Below are positions 10,958-22,006 of a stretch of DNA of 64,000 nucleotides, piece after piece. Positions within the stretch are counted from its first letter, which is position 1. Each line of letters starts with the position of its first letter. Origin of the DNA: Cercospora beticola (Eukaryota; Ascomycota; Dothideomycetes; Mycosphaerellales; Mycosphaerellaceae); NCBI RefSeq assembly GCF_033473495.1, contig NC_088935.1, positions 868,001-932,000 of the forward strand, in the 5' to 3' direction. Under the pieces are notes generated by a model, which saw only the letters and a program-made list of their open reading frames with translations, was not told the DNA's origin and did not search any database. The position numbers and the translations under genes were made by a program.

Positions 10958-11818
10958 ATGCAAGACGTCGACTTCCTCATCCTCGGTGCAGGCTGGACAG
11001 CAACCTTCCTCATCCCGCTCCTCTCACACCACAAAATCACTTTGGCCGCGACGACACGAGACGGCCGCGACGTCGCCAACCATGATACCATAAAATGGAC
11101 CTTCCACCCCGACGAAGAACAGTCCACCTCTGAAAAGTCTCAATTCTCGTCTCTGCCCACCGCCAAAACAGTCCTCATAACCTTTCCACTCACCTCCCCC
11201 TCCCAAACCCAACTCGTCGTGAACGGCTACACCAAATCACACAACCTCTCTTCAACACCTCAAATCATCCAATTAGGCAGTACAGGAATCTGGCAAATCC
11301 CCCAATCTTCAACCTGGGTCTCCCGTTCATCTCCCTACGACAAATCCAACAAACGCGCCACAGCCGAAGACGCCCTCCTCTCCCTCTCCGGCTCAGTCCT
11401 CAACCTCGCAGGCCTCCACGGTGGACCCCGCGATGCCCGAAATTGGGTCTCCCGCGTCGCGAAAACAAAAGACGAAGTCAAGAATAAGAAATCTGTACAC
11501 TTGATTCACGGAGTAGATGTCGCGAGGGCGATTCTGGCCGTGTCAAAGAATTGGAATAAAGCGAGAGGACAGAGATGGATGTTGACGGATGGAGTGGTGT
11601 ATGATTGGTGGGAGTTGTTCGCTGGATGGGCAGAAGGTGCTGAGCCGGATGAGGATGTGAATAGGACGCCGAGCGAGCAGGCACAATGGGTGTACGAGTT
11701 GATGTGGGAGGAGGATGTGAAGGCTTTGCCGAGGAGTATGGACACACTGGGGAGGTGTTATGATTCGAGGGAGTTTTGGCATACCTTTGGATTGGCGCCT
11801 TTGAAGGCGAGAATATGA
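10958..11818 (+). CDS. NAD(P)-binding Rossmann-fold protein, YeeZ-like epimerase/reductase family
   Basis: This is an uninterrupted 286-residue frame. The N-terminus reads VDFLILGAGWTATFL, a beta strand plus the GxGxxx dinucleotide-binding turn (Gly10 and Gly12). Further on come QLGSTGIWQIP, a short Tyr-containing segment SSPYDKSNKRA (the place of the SDR YxxxK pair) and NLAGLHGGPRD. This resembles the extended-SDR group of bacterial YeeZ. Substrate is unknown, and the protein is probably cytosolic, with no signal peptide or TM segment. The start has a good CACAATG context. It converges on the next gene, with 128 bp between stop codons. Confidence 0.8.
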   Translation: MQDVDFLILGAGWTATFLIPLLSHHKITLAATTRDGRDVANHDTIKWTFHPDEEQSTSEKSQFSSLPTAKTVLITFPLTSPSQTQLVVNGYTKSHNLSSTPQIIQLGSTGIWQIPQSSTWVSRSSPYDKSNKRATAEDALLSLSGSVLNLAGLHGGPRDARNWVSRVAKTKDEVKNKKSVHLIHGVDVARAILAVSKNWNKARGQRWMLTDGVVYDWWELFAGWAEGAEPDEDVNRTPSEQAQWVYELMWEEDVKALPRSMDTLGRCYDSREFWHTFGLAPLKARI

Positions 11819-11946
11819 GAGGCTGTGATGATTGATGATTTTGATGATGGATATTGCGATATCAATACAAAAGCTGACGGTATGCCTCGTTCTTCGAATC
11901 GAGAATAAGGCTGCTACAGCAACATCCTTCCAGCATGCCAGAAACA

Positions 11947-14459
11947 TCATCCCTTGAAATTCGTATTCAACCTCCAAAACGTATTCTCCCATCCAGGCAC
12001 CCAAACTAGCGACCTAATGCGATCATTCCACGTTCCCGGCGACTTCTCAGTTTCCCCAATCTGCGTCCCATTGCCGATAAGCCGTCCATTTTCCGGGCCC
12101 ACAGAGTAAGGATTATACACAAGCGCATCCTGCACCGAAAGATTCTTATCAGACATGGCTCGAAAAGCCCACACATTCCGCCTCGTTTTCGGCGATGTCA
12201 GGTTGTATTCTTCTAGCGGTCGAGTAAAAGGTAGACAGATGCAACCTCTCTCTTGCACAGTATCGTCGTGCGTGAGAATAAGACGCCAGTCATTATCCTT
12301 TTGAGAAGGAGCACCGAGCCAGAGGAACGCTGAGATGCTATCGCCGTGGTCTTTGTGTTGTTCTTGGTTATGCTCTAACCAGCCATGATCGTTCAGGTCG
12401 ATTTTGTAGCATCTGGGCCACATGGGATCGCGACCTTGAGTGCCGTATTTAGAATACGTTTGTCCGTTCTTGCTGTTGAAGCCGAGAATGATATCTTTTG
12501 CAGTTTCTAGCAAGGATCTCCACATTTCGAAGTTTGGCACGCCATTGGGGACTGTTCGCATGAAATCTAGTGGAAGAATTTGAGTGGTGTGTTCGAGAAT
12601 TGTGACGAGGCCTCGGAGGTGCTCTGTTGTCTGTAGACAATAACGAGAAAGATTAGTGCTGCGATTCTCTCATTTCACGACTGACATGGTATCATGTGTT
12701 CGCTCTGAGGAATGAAGAGTGAACATACCTGCTGCGCTGTCCCCATTCTTGCATTGCAGTAGGGATCGAGCGACCAGAAAATATCATTGCCCTTCATTTC
12801 GGCATGTCGCCAGGCCATAAAGATCTGCGGGATAGGAATCTGCGGCATCTCCAGCGTGATGGAAGGTGTTGGCAAATAGAGCTTGATCAGTTGCGTGCTA
12901 CCTGGGACCTGGAAATCCACTTGAATCTTCACGGTTATCGTGACACTGTCCTCGGTCTTTCCATCGCGCATAGCAGTTATCGAAGGGATGGGGATTAGAG
13001 ACATTGCGAAATCCGCCGTGGTCTTGAGTTGCTTGAAACGATCCTTACAAGGCTGACCACTTTTGTCATTGGCATCGAATAGGAGCTTGTCTGTTCTCGC
13101 CATGATCTTGCCAATGAGGTTTCCGACTGGAACAGTTCCAGCTAAGCCACCCATGCGACCTGCAACAGTCTCGAAAGAGGGCAAAGCTTCGTAGGCGTTG
13201 GGTATCATGGTCTTAGTCGTAGTACATCCATTGATGGATGCTGCCAAAGGGATCGAAAGAGCACTATTCAGGACTTCCGCAACGTCCAAGCCCACAGCAG
13301 TGACCTTTGGGTCGACATGCGCGAATTCGTCAGGAAGTACTGATTGCAGAGACCGGAAGAGCCCCTTAGAGTAGTTGGCCACATCGAGTCCCGCTTGAAT
13401 TTGCACTCTCGGGGTCTGCTCAACGACGCTCTGTACGATTCGTGGAACACTTGAAATAGCTTCTTTCGGCCTGAGTAGGATATCCACAGGACTGCCTGGC
13501 TTCGGGGCAAAGTCACTAGCTGCGATGTCGAACATATTTCGCAAGAACAGGGTTGGATTCACTGTCGAAGGTGTCACACCCTCGAAAAGCTTGGTGCCAG
13601 TATCCGTCAGTGTAGTCTTGTCCCAGGAAGGCTGCTCATTCGGCTTCTTGTCCTCAGCTTTCTTTTCTTCGGGTTAGAAGACCGTCGACCAAGGTGGCAC
13701 CACAAATTTCAGCACGGTTTTCCGTATCTTTGGTGCCGCGCCCTTCTCGATCTCGATCCCGGGCCACCAGACCGATACAATGAGGTCAACTTGAAAGAGT
13801 CTATTCCCTCCCGTCGGGACATTATTGGTCGTTGCTGGATTTGGCCAAGGTACGAACCTATACACATTTAGCAAGATGGACTAGATTTCTCGAGATAGGC
13901 ACAAATCGATACCCCTACGATTGTCCAGTCCTAGTTTCACACGTCAGTTCAATTTCGCACAATCGTATACGGTGTCGATTGCCGCTCACAGACTGCCTTC
14001 GACGATCTGATACGCTGCCCCAACATCATCAATGGAAGCCCCAGGTCTCGCCAATTGGCAGCCCTGAATAACGCCAGAAGAATTTGTCTCTCCCATCATA
14101 ACCTCCCAGCGAACAGAAAGGCGTGCACCCGCAGGAATCTGAACTTCCGACATCTCATCACGGACCCGAATCGGAAGTACTGTCCCTGGAGAAGGCAATA
14201 GAGCAAGAAATGAGATTGAAGCTCCAAAAGGCAACGCCTTGTACCTGTCACTTGCCGCGGGCTCGATGAAGTCCGTGGCGTCCTGTGGCACGAGGCTGTT
14301 CCATGCTGCCACATAGTATTTGAGTTCTTTTGGTTTTATAATGTCAATTTTAGGCAGTAGGTCCTTTTCTACCGTCCTAACCACAGGCTGCAATGGCGTG
14401 ACGCTCAAACCAGTGTCTGGCGCAAGTCCTGGCAGGCCGAGACCGTTAAGGCTGCTCAT
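11947..14459 (-). CDS. Unknown fungal protein, four-part model with one in-frame stop
   Basis: The model is 14459-13990, 13857-12729 and 12630-11947. Intron 1 is GTGAGC...TATAG and joins GS-LFVPWPNP in frame. Intron 2 is GTATGT...CTACAG. Together they give 761 codons, but codon 218 is TAA (13676-13674), lying in one continuous frame that reads STVF, stop, PEEKKAEDKK. That TAA sits inside TTCTAACCC, a good branch-point sequence, so a small unrecognised intron is possible, as is a true nonsense mutation. The C-terminal part is rich in Trp and charged residues and includes HEHTTQ-like and DHGWLEH segments. No signal peptide, TM segment or familiar domain was recognised, and no function is proposed. 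Confidence 0.6.
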
Positions 14460-15500
14460 GGTGAAGGTTGAAGTAGATTGGAAAAGACTATAAGCCTAAA
14501 GCGTCGAGGGTCAGGCGAAGCAATCCGCTCTATGTATGTCAGCCCATGACACTAAAGATGGGTAGATCGTCCACCTTGCGGAACTGCCCATCACTTGGTG
14601 CGCGCTTAGTCGCAACTTACTGCAAGCTCGCTCCGCGTATGCTGTGTACTCGGCTTGTACATATAGTCTCTCAGGTAGCCACAATCCCCTCGCAAGCTAC
14701 GTGGACTCGTCCAGGCATGAGTTCACCTAGTCTCAGCTAGCCACTGCACCTCAAGGTCAGCAAGGTTTCTTGGCCAGCAACTTGGCAAAAGACCGCCCGA
14801 AGAGAGAATGCGCAGAATGGCTGTACGCCCGCTCACATTCCGAAATTGTGGCTTGGCTATGCACTTGTGGCAAGCTGAATGCAATGCATAAGTAGCGCAC
14901 GACGTTGTTGAGTTTGTGCCAGTAGAGCTGTGGCGCCACCTATTGGTTGTTTCTGCTAGTCTTGCATGTACACCTAGCACAGCCACTGCTGCGAGAGGTA
15001 GGGTGAGCAGCCAAAGGTGACATTTAGCTTCGAAAGTGTCGAGTCTGGGCGTGATGCTCATGGAGAACGCCGTGCGGCCGAAGATGATTCCGTGCCACCA
15101 CGGCTCGCTGGCTCCCCCACGAGGCTGACGAAAGGAGCTCCCAAGGAATAGTGCGGATGTGATTGAGCAATTTTGCATTTCATTCTTGCCAACATGCTGC
15201 AGACCGGCAGGGCCGAAATATGCGTATATTGCAGTATTTGTCGGTCCTGAATTCACAGTTCAGTCAGAACGCCGATAAACGACACTCTTGTTTACAGTCC
15301 AGTCCGGTGTTGAAGGTTGGTTGTTCGCAGCTGGTCGACTATGAGCAGCAGCTCGTGTAGACTGAATCCCCATCGAAAAGTACTGTAAGAAGCTCGTCTG
15401 AGTTTGGGCCTGGCAGCTCTTCCAAATCAATGTCCAGTGTGTGCACTTTTTTCAGGTTCTGTACATTCTCATATCTTGGTTCCCACAACCTAGACCGATC
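14460..15500. other. Intergenic region upstream of the unknown gene
   Basis: This 1-kb stretch separates two minus-strand genes. It holds the probable promoter of the unknown gene and the 3' flank of SSN3. A 177-codon minus frame (14723-15256) has no recognisable domain and a Cys/Ser-rich, non-coding-like composition, so it is not called as a gene. Confidence 0.5.
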
Positions 15501-17098
15501 TCACCCATCCCTCAACTTCTTCTGCGCAGGGCCTAATCGATCATCTTGCAGACCAGTCCTCTTCGTACCCGGCAAACTACTCGTCCCGATTTCATGTGCC
15601 TCTGTGCTCACTTTCCTTGCAGGATACTTCGCTTCTAGTCCCTCAAAGCAGTTCGAAGAGGGCAGCTTCGACCCTCCAGTGAAGTAAGGATGCTTGAGAG
15701 CTTGCTCTGCCGTCATTCGCTTCAGTGGGTCGTATTCGAGTAGCTTCTTCAACAGGTCCAGTGCTGAATCATCTGGAGGTGGCGCGCCTGAGGTGCTCCC
15801 GTAGTGGTTGTTCTGTAAAGTATTGCGGTACCACTTCTCGAGTGTCAGAGGTCGGTTTACACCTGGGTTATGCATGCTGACACTTGAAAGGTTGGGATAC
15901 TCTGGCATGGAAGCCAGCAAGGGCCATTCGGTTTTCTTAGGGAGTCCTAATATCTCGCCGATCTTTCCCATTTGGTTACGTTGAAATGGTACTGCTTTCT
16001 TGGAGTCTTGCTTGGCTTCCTCTCCTTTAAAAATTGGTCTCAGGCTGAGAAGCTCGGCGAAAATGCACCCTACGGCCCAGAGATCGATCGCTGGAGTGTA
16101 ATGTCTGCTGCCTAACAGAAGCTCAGGTGCGCGATACCATATTGTCACAACCACCTTATCGCCAGAGAATAGTGCATGTAGCGGCTTCCAGAATAGACGC
16201 GCCAGCCCCAAGTCTCCAATCTTTATGGCTCCTGAGGATGTGACCATGATGTTCGCTGGCTTCAGATCGCGATGAATCACCCAATTTTGATGCAGGTAGA
16301 GCAGACCTGAGAAGATCTGGTACATACAGGATCGAAGTGTCGATGCCGGGATTGGAGTTCGAGGGAGGAGGCTGTGGTGGTGGATAATCTGTAGTAGATC
16401 GTGCTCTGCGTACTCGAAAACCATGAAGATGCACTTCGCCTCCAGAATGATCTCGACCAGATGGATCAATGCCGGATGGCTCAGCTCGGTACATAGTGCC
16501 ATTTCACGTATAGCTGATTGAGAGATGCCGGTATACTGTAGTTCGCCTTCTTTATCAGGCTTGAACTTTTTGATGGCGAACGCTTCGATGGGCCTGCCAT
16601 CGGGATGTTTCGCAGGATTTGCTTGTTGGACGCCTCGCTTGTTGACAGCCTTGTATACTCGTCCATATGTTCCACTGCTGATGAAGCCAACAATATCGTA
16701 ATTATCATTAATGTGCCTTTGCGGGGCATATGGGGTAGCGTTCATCCTCACGAGTGGAGGAGTATCTGGATCTGCCCCTACGTCAGTCGATTGGCAATTT
16801 TGCTTGGAAGAGCCCATACGTAGCCAGACGCAGTGTCAACAGTCAAAAGTCATTTGATGGCAATTTGATGGTGATGCTGCGCTGTTGAATCAAAGTGTTG
16901 ACGATGATATCGATGGGGTGGCGTTGATGTCAAACGGAAATGCCACCCGCGAGAGCACTTACCGTCAAAAGCAGCCTGCGCATTCCTTTTGAGGCTTTGC
17001 GTTTGTATCGGCCCTACGCTCGGAGGCGCGGAAGGCAATGGAGGAGGAGCCGCCGGTCCTGGAGGACCCATGCCGGCGGACGGCGGGTTTGAAGTCAT
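15501..17098 (-). CDS. ssn3: CDK8-type cyclin-dependent kinase of the Mediator kinase module
   Basis: Exons are 17098-16963 and 16771-15501, giving 468 residues. Exon 1 encodes a Pro-rich start (MTSNPPSAGMGPPG) and ends at a strong GACG/GTAAGT donor. The acceptor follows ACTGACGTAGGGGCAG. The kinase shows the Gly loop SSGTYGRVYKA, IKKFKPDKEGE, SQSAIRE in place of PSTAIRE, the catalytic HRDLKPAN, GDLGLAR at the DFG position, DKVVVTIWYRAPE without an activating Thr, and WAVGCIFAELL. All are hallmarks of SSN3/CDK8. It pairs with cyclin C in the nucleus and phosphorylates RNA polymerase II and transcription factors (family knowledge). A shorter 438-residue reading from 16817 starts inside the intron and loses exon 1. 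Confidence 0.93.
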
Positions 17099-17668
17099 TT
17101 TCTTCAGAGGTACCTGCAGCGGCTTCGTGTTGGGCTCTGGCGACCAGGCACCACCGCCGAGGCTACCCACCGCGAGGCCACGCAGCAGTGGAGCTGCAGA
17201 TCATACAGAGATGATGCAGCCTGATGGCCTAACTTAGTGAAGTGAGCGGGCTCGCGGACCGCCAGGCGTCCTGCGCTGGTAGGGAGAGAGCTGTCGCTAG
17301 CCGCTGGTTGGCAGTCGCAACGCGGATGGGATTTGCAGGATGCGGCCAGCCCAGCTGCTGCTGCTGCTGCTGCGTGCAGGCGGATGGCAATGGCAATGGC
17401 CAGGGAGCTCTGCGGTCCTGTCAGCCGGAAGAGCAAACCATTTCTTCCCATGGCAGGACGGGCGATGGCAGGAAGGATCAGCGACGGCCAGGCATGGATG
17501 GATGTCGGGCGATGAAGAGACGCGCATCAGTTCCGAAGCGCGTCCAACTGCCGAGCCGCAGCAGCCAGCTCCAGTCTCACGTTGCTCGCATGTGCATGAC
17601 CGAGCCGCAGCTTGCTGCTCGCAATGAACATCATTTCACCCACATCCCAGTGACACGCCCTGCCCACC
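17099..17668. other. Divergent intergenic region between ssn3 and a sugar transporter
   Basis: About 570 bp separates two divergent start codons and should hold both promoters. It is GC-rich and contains a (CTG)7-like microsatellite near 17354-17374. Long overlapping frames on both strands here look compositional, not coding. Confidence 0.6.
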
Positions 17669-19192
17669 ATGGCACTCCTCGGCGAGCTGTCGCCATACTT
17701 CGTCTACCTGCTGCTCACAGCAGCCCTGGGTCCTCTCTTGTTCGGCTACCACCTCGCAGAGCTCAACGCACCGCAAGAAGTGATCACATGCGCCAAACAG
17801 CATAGCAGCGCTTCCACCTTCGATCGCCTCAAGAACGCCTTCAGTGCGAGCTCGTCGAGCACCTCGCTGCCACAATGTATTCCCATGAGCCCGGCCCAGT
17901 TCGGCCTCGTGTCATCCTTCTTCACTCTTGGAGGACTGATCGGTGCCCTCTCGGCAGGTCCTGTAACAGGCAAATATGGACGGCTCAAGACCATGATCTA
18001 CTTGAGCGCATTCGCCGTCGTAGGACCTCTGTGTGAGGCAGCAGCCCCTAACATCGGCGTCATGGCATTTGGACGTCTGGTAGCAGGAGTTGGCGCCGGA
18101 GGAGCAACAGTCGTGGTTCCAATATACATCAGTGAGATTTCGCCACCAGATAAGAGAGGCTTCTTTGGTGCTTTCACACAAATCCTCACCAACTGTGGAA
18201 TCCTCATTACCCAAGCACTGGGACTCTTTCTGAGCAGAGGGCAAGGATGGAGAATCATACTGGGCGTAGGAGGAGCTATTGCTCTTGCGCAAATGGTCGG
18301 GCTCGTCCTCGGAGGCCAAGAATCACCCAAGTACCTCGCAGACGCAGGCAAAACATCCCAAGCAAAGACCGTCCTGCGCAAACTCCGCGCACCTTCCGCA
18401 GACATTGAAGACGAAATCCTAGCCCTCGGCGACTCCTCCACCCATGAAGGACAACCAGAAGATATCGACTCCGAACAAGCCACCCTCCTCGCCAACGACT
18501 CATCCTCCCCAGCATCCAACAAACCTACCACCACCAAACAATCCCTCGGCTTCTTCACAGTCAGCACCCACCCCGACACCCGCCCCGCCGTAATTTCCGT
18601 CATCGCCATAATGGTCGCTCAACAATTCACCGGAATCAACAGCATAGTAATGTACGGCGTAGGGCTCCTTTCCTCCTTACTCAGCACCAACGCCGCCCTC
18701 CTAAATGTCTTCGTGGCCCTGGTCAACATAATCATCACAACATCCTGCGCACCCCTTGCAGATAAGTGGGGTCGAAAACGAAGTCTTCTCCTCTCGATAA
18801 CCGGTATGGGAATCTCATCTATCCTGCTCGCGATTGGCATGATGAACAGCATTAAATTGCTATCTGCACTCAGCGTTATCTTATTCGTTGCGTCTTTCGG
18901 GCTCGGGCTAGGTCCCATACCTTTCATCCTGGCCTCCGAACTCGTGAGTTCCGAAGCCGTCGGCGCGGTACAAAGCTGGGCTTTGGCAGCCAATTGGATC
19001 GCGACATTTGTCGTTGCGCAGTTCTTCCCTCTGATCAACGAACGCATGGGAACAGGACAGGTGTATTTCATTTTTGCGGCTTTTGCGCTTGTGTTTGGCG
19101 GGTTCATCGCGTGGTATGTGCCTGAGACGCTAGGGAAGAAGGATGCGGATGAAGTTTGGGGGCGGAGGAAGGTTGGTGGGTTGGAAGATTGA
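17669..19192 (+). CDS. MFS sugar-transporter family protein, Vps73-like
   Basis: This single-exon gene encodes 507 residues with about 12 hydrophobic segments. Family signatures are FGYHLAELNAP in TM1, GPVTGKYGRLKTM in the first inter-TM loop, PIYISEISPPDKRG, QESPKYL before the central loop, QQFTGINSIVMYG in TM7, ADKWGRKRS in the second-half loop and YVPETLGKKDADEVWG after TM12. The hydrophilic middle loop (about residues 240-290) is Ser- and acid-rich. The pattern is closest to yeast Vps73/YBR241C, vacuole-associated putative hexose transporters, so a vacuolar or plasma-membrane carrier is likely. Substrate cannot be told from sequence. Confidence 0.88.
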   Translation: MALLGELSPYFVYLLLTAALGPLLFGYHLAELNAPQEVITCAKQHSSASTFDRLKNAFSASSSSTSLPQCIPMSPAQFGLVSSFFTLGGLIGALSAGPVTGKYGRLKTMIYLSAFAVVGPLCEAAAPNIGVMAFGRLVAGVGAGGATVVVPIYISEISPPDKRGFFGAFTQILTNCGILITQALGLFLSRGQGWRIILGVGGAIALAQMVGLVLGGQESPKYLADAGKTSQAKTVLRKLRAPSADIEDEILALGDSSTHEGQPEDIDSEQATLLANDSSSPASNKPTTTKQSLGFFTVSTHPDTRPAVISVIAIMVAQQFTGINSIVMYGVGLLSSLLSTNAALLNVFVALVNIIITTSCAPLADKWGRKRSLLLSITGMGISSILLAIGMMNSIKLLSALSVILFVASFGLGLGPIPFILASELVSSEAVGAVQSWALAANWIATFVVAQFFPLINERMGTGQVYFIFAAFALVFGGFIAWYVPETLGKKDADEVWGRRKVGGLED

Positions 19193-19794
19193 ATTGGAGC
19201 GTGTCTTTTGTGGTGGTTTGCGGGAAATGGCGTTCAAGGGCGCAAGCATTCATCCGGGGTTCACAGGACTGGTGTTGGGATTTGTACGAGATGCATTGAG
19301 TTTCCTGAGGAATTCCTCGCCAGGGCAGAGACTTCAATTGTAAGCAATGCCCGAGGGTCAGCAAATCAACAATCTTCGGTATACCAGGCATCACAGAGTC
19401 CGAATTGGTCGCACTGTGCGAGTCAAGCTGCGCGCAGTTCGCCGTGGTAGCGTTCAGTGCTGAAGATCTTTGAATATGAGCCAGTTGACCTACCAGCTTT
19501 CTATCACAATGAAGGAAGCGAAAAGCCGCAGAACGTTACGAGTTCATTAACATATAGCTATAAAGATGCATATCTGCTGCTGCTGCTGCTTGCTTCCATT
19601 TCATCTCATCTCATGTACACGTTCCCTTTCTGACCCAGCAATTCTACACTCGTCCGAGGCTGTGAATCCCAGGCTGTATTTGTATTGGCTCACTCAAATC
19701 AAGCGAGTCTCATCTGCGAACGCGAGCGAGTCGAAGTGAAAGCAATAAGCAATAAGTGCATAGGAACCAGTCCCATCATCTCCTCTGGCCATCT
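19193..19794. other. Convergent 3' region
   Basis: This lies between the 3' ends of the sugar transporter and rad7 and probably holds both 3' UTRs. A (CTG)n microsatellite sits near 19574-19590. No gene was found. Confidence 0.6.
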
Positions 19795-21742
19795 CTAAGC
19801 CGCAGCCTCAATCTGAATCATCCTCTCCACCGCCTCATCGACATCAATGCCCACACCATACTGCTCAATCGCATCCTGCGCCCTCGGCACACCGATCAAA
19901 GCAATCGTGCGAGGAACAACCACATCCTGAACCTGGAAGCACCCGAATGCGACGAGTTTCTTCAGGCTAGGACAGCTGCGGAAGATACCAGTAATGACCG
20001 CATTATCCACACTGTTGCAGAAGCTAACGTTGATGTACTCCAGAGCAGGGTAGTTCTGGCTGCCGTTGAAGACGTCCATGAAAGCGGACAGCTCAACGTG
20101 GCGGCAGGAAGAAATGTCGAGGTGTTTCAGGTGAGAGCCGGAATGGGCCATGAGAGCTTTGAAGCCGGCGGAGGCCAGACCGATAGGCGCTTCGGGCCCA
20201 TCTGGATTGCTGTTGTCGACGTCTCGCATGCTGTTGAAATCGACAAAGGTAAGAGGCGGATTGGACCAGTTGGTGAAGAGGTCGACGAACGATTCATCGA
20301 CTGCGTAGTCATTCTCTGATATGCGCAGTTTGGTCAACTGGTGGCAGTTGTCGTGAATGGCTTGCAGGATGTTTTCGTCCACCTCGTAGTTTTTCTCGAG
20401 TGAGAGGGTGCGGAGTTGTGGTCCGCGCTTCTGCACGAGGTCGAGAAGTATGTCGACATCGAGAGAACTGCTCATCATGAGGGACAAACGTTCGAGCTTC
20501 GGCATCTCTGCGATGGCTTGAAGAGCACCGTTTCCAATACGACGACACATCTTCAGCTTCAGGCGCTTGAGATTGGGGCAGTATCTCAGCATGTCCTGCA
20601 CCACTGTGTCGTCAAAAGCAGCATCGAGCCACTTGAGCATGACAGACTCCAGATTCCCGCCGAGCTCGCGAACCAGACGTTGCCACATTCCGTTAGAAAC
20701 GAGGTTAGCCGCGTAGAGCTGGATATGCTTCAGGTTTTGGCATCGCTCTAGCATGTAGTCGATAGCCTTGTCCTTGAGTTGGCAGCAGTTCTGCAGCACG
20801 AGCGTCTCCATCTTTGGCACCATGGCAAAGATCTGATGATAGTCCTCTTCTTCGAGATACGCTGCATCGTGGAGTATGACGGCATCCAGGTCTGGTCGGA
20901 GAAAGAGCGGCAGTGCCTTCGGCTTGAGTACACGCTTCTTGGAGAAGATCTGGCTGAGTCGCTCAAGGAGTGGTTGAGGCATGTGTCCGAGATCATCGAC
21001 ATCTTCGTGGAACTCCACAGCCTTCGCGATACAGAGTTCCTGTAATGTCTTCGCTCCACCAACCGTGTACCCGTCAAGACGATCGCTCTCGATCTTTCGC
21101 CGCTTTCTGCCAACCGGCTTCGGAGCCGCAGCTTTCTTCTCTTTCTTGAGATCCTTCGTAAGCTCTTTTCCGCAAGGCGTGCACAGCAGACCACCATCAG
21201 GTCCCTCTTTGTTGTATGGCGTGACAGTGAATCGCTTATTGCAAAGCTCGCAGTTCTCGAGTTGTCCAGGAGCAGGCCGCGACTTCTTGTACATGTCCTT
21301 TGCGAAATCCGCATCGAAGTCGCTATCATCGTCGTCCGAATAGTCCCTTTTGCCTTTCTTCTTGCCGTTCTTCGACGAAGATGCTTTCGCCTTTTTAGCC
21401 TTCTCCTTAGCTTCCTCTGTGACTCGCTTGCGCTTTCTGCTCTTTTCGACCTTCTCTGCTTCTTCCGCTGCCTCCGCCGCTACAGCGGCAGCTACTGCCT
21501 CGTCGTCGGCACTCGTCGGCGTTGGCGCATTCGAGGCCTCCTCGGAGGCGGTTTCCGCTTCGCGTTGTCGTCGTCGTCGCTCGAAGTCATCGCGGATTTG
21601 CTGTGCAGAGATGTTGTTTGCCTAGCACAATTTAGCATACCACTTCTATGTCGCATTGGTGGTCTGGACCTACGGCAAGGTAGTCTGTCAGTGCGGAGTT
21701 GGGACCGCGGATGGCGCGGCCAGTGCCTCTTCTGCCCGACAT
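19795..21742 (-). CDS. rad7: Nucleotide-excision-repair protein Rad7
   Basis: Exons are 21742-21674 and 21621-19795, giving 631 residues. Exon 1 reads MSGRRGTGRAIRGPNSALTD and joins in phase 0 to ANNISAQQIRDDFERRRR, the conserved Rad7 N-terminus. The intron has branch ATGCTAAAT and acceptor TGCTAG. Next comes an acidic and Lys-rich segment, then a CxxC-CxxC zinc motif (CELCNKRF and CTPCGK), then leucine-rich repeats of the AMN1/F-box type to the end. In yeast, Rad7 works with Rad16 in global genome repair and in a cullin ubiquitin ligase (family knowledge). Using only the downstream ATG at 21294 would drop about 132 residues. Confidence 0.93.
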
Positions 21743-22006
21743 GCTGTTTGGTGTATTGAGTTCTAGCAACGAATGAGCGAAAGGGTGCGATGTCTGTAGC
21801 AGAAGTGGTTGTCCAAGCCGAACAATGCAGGCAGGTGGCAACCTAGGAGTTGAAGTTCCGCGCCAGGGTCCATCTGACCCATTAACGCGTCCACGCGTAA
21901 AGTGGAAAATGCCAAAACACGTGACAGCGATTTCACATGCCAACTCAATGGATTGTCAGATGTCATTACCAAACGGCCATATGCAAGAAGGGGTAATCGC
22001 CAATGA

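Noticed and set aside
13674..13690. A 16-nt GT...AG intron (gtcttctaacccgaag) removing the TAA
   Set aside because: Far too short for splicing, and it would also shift the frame.
14723..15256. 177-codon minus-strand frame as a gene
   Set aside because: No domain, no splice support and unlike its neighbours in composition. Kept only as a comment on the intergenic region.
18619..19107. 162-codon minus-strand frame
   Set aside because: It is a shadow of the sugar transporter coding strand.
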